From positions 1 to 10,472 of the forward strand of contig CAKRNG010000042.1 in the NCBI GenBank assembly GCA_934370925.1: a stretch of 10,472 nucleotides of DNA, given 5' to 3'. Each line of letters starts with the position of its first letter. Within the stretch, counting starts at the first letter, position 1. Positions 7,945-10,472 of the stretch are shown here, piece by piece. The stretch is from an uncultured Lacticaseibacillus sp. GTDB lineage: Bacteria > Bacillota > Bacilli > Lactobacillales > Lactobacillaceae. The position numbers and the translations under genes are program-made. The notes beneath the pieces are model-generated. The model saw nothing but the letters and a program-made list of their open reading frames with translations. It did no database searches and was not told the DNA's origin.

Positions 7945-8053
7945 GCGCCAGAAGACAGTTTGACCCCGGTATACAAGGTAGGCCCGGTGGAAATCCCGAA
8001 CTTAGGATTTCCACCGGGCCTGCCTTGTATGTTAGGGGGCAGTCTTCTGGCGC
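7945..8053. repeat. Long imperfect inverted repeat (109 nt)
   Basis: Paired segments from outside in: GCGCCAGAAGAC 7945-7956 with 8042-8053 (12 bp perfect), CCCC 7964-7967 with the G run 8035-8039, ATACAAGG 7971-7978 with 8023-8030 (8 bp), and a 16-bp perfect stem 7981-7996 with 8005-8020 around an 8-nt loop. No T run follows on either strand, so it is not a simple terminator. It looks like an inserted palindromic or MITE-like element, or a long RNA hairpin. Confidence 0.9.
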
Positions 8054-8140
8054 GCGACTGGATGTAATGTTCGTGTGCCTTGGACTTATGGCGCACCCAC
8101 AAGCCTTTCATTATCGTGGCCACTAATCTATCGAAAATAA

Positions 8141-8167
8141 AATGCCGCGAGCAGAGCGAGCGGCATT
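8141..8167 (-). terminator. Hairpin followed by T-rich tract, repeat copy 1
   Basis: Perfect 8-bp stem AATGCCGC/GCGGCATT with an 11-nt loop. On the minus strand it runs on into TTATTTT, so it could act as a backup terminator for the EAL operon. Its counterpart in copy 2 is 8310-8336. Confidence 0.5.
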
Positions 8168-8196
8168 GCCAAAATCAAAAAAAGGCCCAAAGAATC

Positions 8197-8359
8197 GTCC
8201 AACAACAAAAAGCCGCCAATTCACTAGACCGTAAAAACAACGGTCCTCGGCGCGCACTACGCCGAGGACAAGCCTTTCATTGTCGAGGCCACTAATCCAC
8301 CGAATCCAAAATGTCGCGAGCAAGGCGAGCGACATTGCCAAGATCAAACAAAAAGGCCC
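8197..8359. repeat. Diverged tandem repeat, copy 2
   Basis: Blocks 8197-8243 and 8268-8359 match copy 1. The middle is a 9-bp perfect hairpin TCCTCGGCG/CGCCGAGGA (8244-8252/8260-8268, 7-nt loop). The stem AATGTCGC/GCGACATT (8310-8317/8329-8336) corresponds to AATGCCGC/GCGGCATT in copy 1: both bases of one pair have changed together. Its end overlaps the first arm of the EAL terminator. Confidence 0.85.
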
Positions 8360-8383
8360 CTCAGCCAAACCCAGCTGAGAGGC
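8350..8383 (-). terminator. Rho-independent terminator of the Mga-like/EAL operon
   Basis: On the minus strand GCCTCTCAGC (8374-8383) pairs with GCTGAGGGGC (8356-8365) through ten pairs, one of them U-G, around an 8-nt loop; a C and five T follow. It lies about 15 bp after the EAL stop codon. Confidence 0.85.
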
Positions 8384-8397
8384 AAAAGGAGGGAAAA

Positions 8398-9063
8398 TCA
8401 ACCAACGAACTCCCCAGGTTCCATGGGGCGGGAGAAGTAATACCCCTGCCCGCGGGTGACGCCGAGGTTGTTGGCGAGCTTGAGGTCTTCTTCGCTTTCG
8501 ATGCCTTCAAAGATGAAGACAAGACGGTGTTCTTCTGCCCGCATGAGCCAGAAATTAAGGGATTCAATCAGGCGCATCGCAATATCCGTCGTGTCTTGAC
8601 GCATATTCTGGAGGGCGAACTTAACGATATTGATATATGGCAGTAAATCACTCACATTTTTATAGATATTATCGGAACCCACATCGTCAATGGCAATCAT
8701 AATCCCCGCTGCGCGGTAAACCGGACTCATCGCGCGCAGAATTGCTAGGTTCGGCGCATTCACCAACTCAACCGTCAACTGGCGGTTGGTCATCCGCTTC
8801 TGTGCAAACGTTGTGATGGCCTTCTCAATCTCTGAATCCGCAAACTGTTCATACGTGAGATTAATGCTAACACGCCGGTTCCCCAACTTTTTGATTGCTG
8901 ACTCAAGTAGTTCAATAATGAGCGATGCGGAAAGATCAAAATTTTCTGGAACGTACCAGCAAGCGTTCTTATCATCCCACTGTCGCAGCAATAGTTCATA
9001 AACAACAACAGAACCCGTTGTAATATTCTCAATTGGTTGTGCAAAATACTGATACTGTGCCAT
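8398..9063 (-). CDS. Compact stand-alone EAL-domain protein (c-di-GMP phosphodiesterase-like, loop 6 degenerate)
   Basis: A 221-residue protein that is essentially one EAL domain, shorter than the usual 240-250, with no GGDEF, PAS or membrane segment visible; probably cytoplasmic. Family signatures in order: YELLLR (22-27, EAL motif as ELL with Glu23), INLT with Asn68, VELVN with Glu99 (normally ELTE), IDDVGSD (125-131; normally DDFGTG, Asp126 and Asp127 kept), VKFAL with Lys148 (normally KID), FEGIES with Glu186 and Glu189, and QGYYFSRP (206-213, Gln206). The residues expected to bind metal and water are mostly present, but the loop 6 and KID motifs have drifted, so it may be a weak phosphodiesterase or a c-di-GMP receptor. 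AAGGAG lies 6 nt before the ATG. It starts 33 bp after the Mga-like gene, with no terminator between, so the two are very likely one operon. Family assignment is firm; activity is open. Confidence 0.9.
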   Translation of the reverse strand: MAQYQYFAQPIENITTGSVVVYELLLRQWDDKNACWYVPENFDLSASLIIELLESAIKKLGNRRVSINLTYEQFADSEIEKAITTFAQKRMTNRQLTVELVNAPNLAILRAMSPVYRAAGIMIAIDDVGSDNIYKNVSDLLPYINIVKFALQNMRQDTTDIAMRLIESLNFWLMRAEEHRLVFIFEGIESEEDLKLANNLGVTRGQGYYFSRPMEPGEFVG

Positions 9064-9096
9064 ACCCTTCTCCTTCTTTCTTCATCTTTTTTAGCC

Positions 9097-10401
9097 TTAG
9101 CCCCTACTGTCTTGAATCACAGCCTCGTCGTCCGGGAAGCGATTCTCAAGCTGTTTCTGTGCAATCTGTCGAATCAGTAACCCCATCTCAACCCAGTCCC
9201 CGATTGTGGGTGGTTCCGTCCAAACGACCTGGTGGCAATGACAGGCATGTGCGTAATGATCAGAAATTACGATATCCGTTCGTGAAGATAGCTCATCCTG
9301 GATTACAACCAAATCGTCATACAGCGTTTTCAGCGTTCGCACAATGTACTTCGTGTACAAACGCCCCAGGGAAAAGTCTGCAGCGACGAAAACGGGATTC
9401 TTCATCTCGGATATGGGGATGAAATCGATCAAGCAGAACATATAATCAAAGTAAATATTAATCGACACTTGCGGCGTAAGCTTGAACGGCACCCACGGCT
9501 TCATTGACTCAATGAACCGGTTGATGATGAGGTCGAATACCGGGTACAACTCCTTAAAGTAGAGGATTTGGCTCGGATTAATGAACGTTGTCGGTTCCAC
9601 GTAGAATGTCATCAGCTGCACGTTTATATTGAATAATTCGTGGTAGAGCTGGGAGGTATCGAAGTCTTCACGCAAGTTGAGCACATCATCGCTGAAGACC
9701 TGGTGAATCAACCCGTGGGCCAACTTCGACGCCAGCGGAAAATCATCCTCAATGAGCCCGAGTAAATCGCGCTTCACAAGTCCCTGCGCAATCAAGAATA
9801 TTAGCGCATAATTCAGCTCATACTCAGAAACGACGAGGTCCGTGTTGTCCTCAATTAGCTGACGGACAACCTGGTACGTTTCACGCAAATGGAACATCTC
9901 ATCTTTTTCTTCAATCAGATTGACCTTCAACGTCTCCTGATTCTGCTGGCGCATCAACCAGATTTTGATGAAAACATCTAGTTTGGCGCGCTGCGTCGCA
10001 CTCACACCCGACACCAGTTTCGGCTCAATCGCCTCAATCAGTTGATCGACCAGGTCGCTATACTCACTAAATGGCCGCTCAACACCGGAAAACGCGTTGT
10101 AGTACAGCTGGAAGAGGCGCATCCGAAGCGTAATCTCAAGGTTATCATTGAATCCCATTGGTGAGAAGAACCCATTCGACTCCAATAACTGCTTCAGCTT
10201 TCGGTCGCTCTTAAAGAAAACTGATTCCGTTAAGTAGTGCGACTGTGTATACGTCTTGATGGTCATCTTGTTCTTATAAAGGAAACGATACTCAAACGGG
10301 CCAAATAAGTTTGCACGTTTCAAGTACAACAAGTTGAGTCTTTGCACCACGGTCATGTCAATGCCGTGACCAAAAAACATCCCCTTCTGGATTTCTGTCA
10401 A
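9097..10401 (-). CDS. Mga-family transcription regulator (HTH-Mga, PRD-like and EIIB-like regions); 5' end uncertain
   Basis: As read from the TTG at 10399-10401 it has 434 residues. Residues 46-75 (MTIKTYTQSHYLTES then KSDRKLKQLLES) fit the Mga-type helix-turn-helix, preceded by the helix FEYRFLYKN. A long helical middle (about 80-320) fits the PRD-like region. Residues 335-403 look like the EIIB-like C-terminal domain, with TDIVISDHYA and the WTEPPTIGDW signature. Mga-type regulators bind DNA and answer to phosphorylation by the sugar PTS; in streptococci they control surface proteins. Missing here is the first winged-helix of about 60-80 residues expected before the HTH-Mga. The TTG has no Shine-Dalgarno, and the frame remains open for all 23 codons upstream to the window edge, so the gene may start outside the window. 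Alternatively it is a short form starting at TTG or at ATG codon 8 or 16. It is the first gene of the operon with the EAL protein. The Mga-like fold is a motif-level judgement. Confidence 0.75.
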   Translation of the reverse strand: MTEIQKGMFFGHGIDMTVVQRLNLLYLKRANLFGPFEYRFLYKNKMTIKTYTQSHYLTESVFFKSDRKLKQLLESNGFFSPMGFNDNLEITLRMRLFQLYYNAFSGVERPFSEYSDLVDQLIEAIEPKLVSGVSATQRAKLDVFIKIWLMRQQNQETLKVNLIEEKDEMFHLRETYQVVRQLIEDNTDLVVSEYELNYALIFLIAQGLVKRDLLGLIEDDFPLASKLAHGLIHQVFSDDVLNLREDFDTSQLYHELFNINVQLMTFYVEPTTFINPSQILYFKELYPVFDLIINRFIESMKPWVPFKLTPQVSINIYFDYMFCLIDFIPISEMKNPVFVAADFSLGRLYTKYIVRTLKTLYDDLVVIQDELSSRTDIVISDHYAHACHCHQVVWTEPPTIGDWVEMGLLIRQIAQKQLENRFPDDEAVIQDSRG

Positions 10402-10411
10402 TGGCAGTCGT

Positions 10412-10459
10412 AAAATGTAGGAAAATGGCGATTTGAAATTGTCGGTTTTCCTACATTTT
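10412..10459. promoter_or_regulatory. Perfect 14-bp inverted repeat before the Mga-like gene (possible operator)
   Basis: AAAATGTAGGAAAA (10412-10425) and TTTTCCTACATTTT (10446-10459) are perfect inverted copies separated by 20 bp, ending 10 bp before the TTG. A GATATC box sits just upstream of it for the minus-strand gene, so the repeat could overlap a promoter. It is too AT-rich, with too weak a T run, for a convincing terminator. If the reading frame truly starts further upstream, this would be inside coding sequence. Confidence 0.6.
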
Positions 10460-10472
10460 TTGATATCATCAA

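Larger units (their letters stand above)
7893..8188. repeat. Diverged tandem repeat, copy 1 (carries an extra 109-bp inverted repeat)
   Basis: Two blocks recur in copy 2. Block a (7893-7939) matches 8197-8243 without gaps at 40 of 47 positions. Block b (8099-8188) matches 8268-8359, with a 2-bp length difference near its end. Between the blocks copy 1 has the inverted repeat 7945-8053 and a second hairpin GTGTGCC/GGCGCAC (8073-8079/8090-8096), where copy 2 has one short hairpin. Block b includes the stem AATGCCGC/GCGGCATT (8141-8167). No open frame is credible. Confidence 0.85.

Noticed and set aside
7893..8359. CRISPR array
   Set aside because: Only two copies, with hairpins of unequal length between them rather than regular short repeats and spacers; no cas gene nearby.
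7596..8401. Overlapping open frames of 68-120 codons on both strands
   Set aside because: They run through hairpins and repeats, lack ribosome-binding sites and resemble no protein family; the RNA and repeat structures explain the sequence better.

Overview
The window looks like chromosome of a lactic acid bacterium, probably Lactobacillaceae with middling GC. The grounds are a KxYKxGKxW-type signal peptide on a giant mucus-binding-like surface protein, a Nox-type flavin oxidoreductase, an Mga-family regulator and strong Shine-Dalgarno sites. The species cannot be named from sequence alone. Every protein gene supported here is on the minus strand.

Layout. (1) 1-5402: the 5' part of a very long surface adhesin gene, 1,800 codons visible with no stop, running off the left edge. 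It has the signal peptide, a non-repeated head, a mosaic of MucBP/Mub-like modules, a pair of 71-residue repeats, and a C-terminal array with a period of exactly 138 residues. (2) 5403-5929: AT-rich intergenic stretch with the adhesin leader and a terminator for the next gene. (3) 5930-7291: NADH oxidase/peroxidase-family flavoprotein with redox Cys46, but Asn where the NADH-binding acidic residue is expected. (4) 7292-8397: about 1.1 kb without a protein gene. It holds a putative plus-strand structured RNA of about 300 nt (promoter-like boxes, eight hairpins, several C-rich single-stranded segments, a UUCG-loop terminator), then a diverged tandem duplication carrying hairpins, one 109-nt inverted repeat and a covarying stem, then the terminator of the next operon. 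(5) 8398-9063 and 9097-10401: a two-gene operon of an Mga-like regulator followed 33 bp later by a compact stand-alone EAL-domain protein. A perfect 14-bp inverted repeat lies just before the regulator's first in-window start codon.

How the parts may work together is inference. Mga-family proteins in streptococci control surface-protein genes in response to PTS phosphorylation, so the Mga-like/EAL pair could control surface behaviour, including the adhesin. The structured RNA has CCCC(C) segments that match G-rich ribosome-binding sites in this window, including that of the adhesin. It is the best candidate here for an undescribed element, although its strand is not fully settled.
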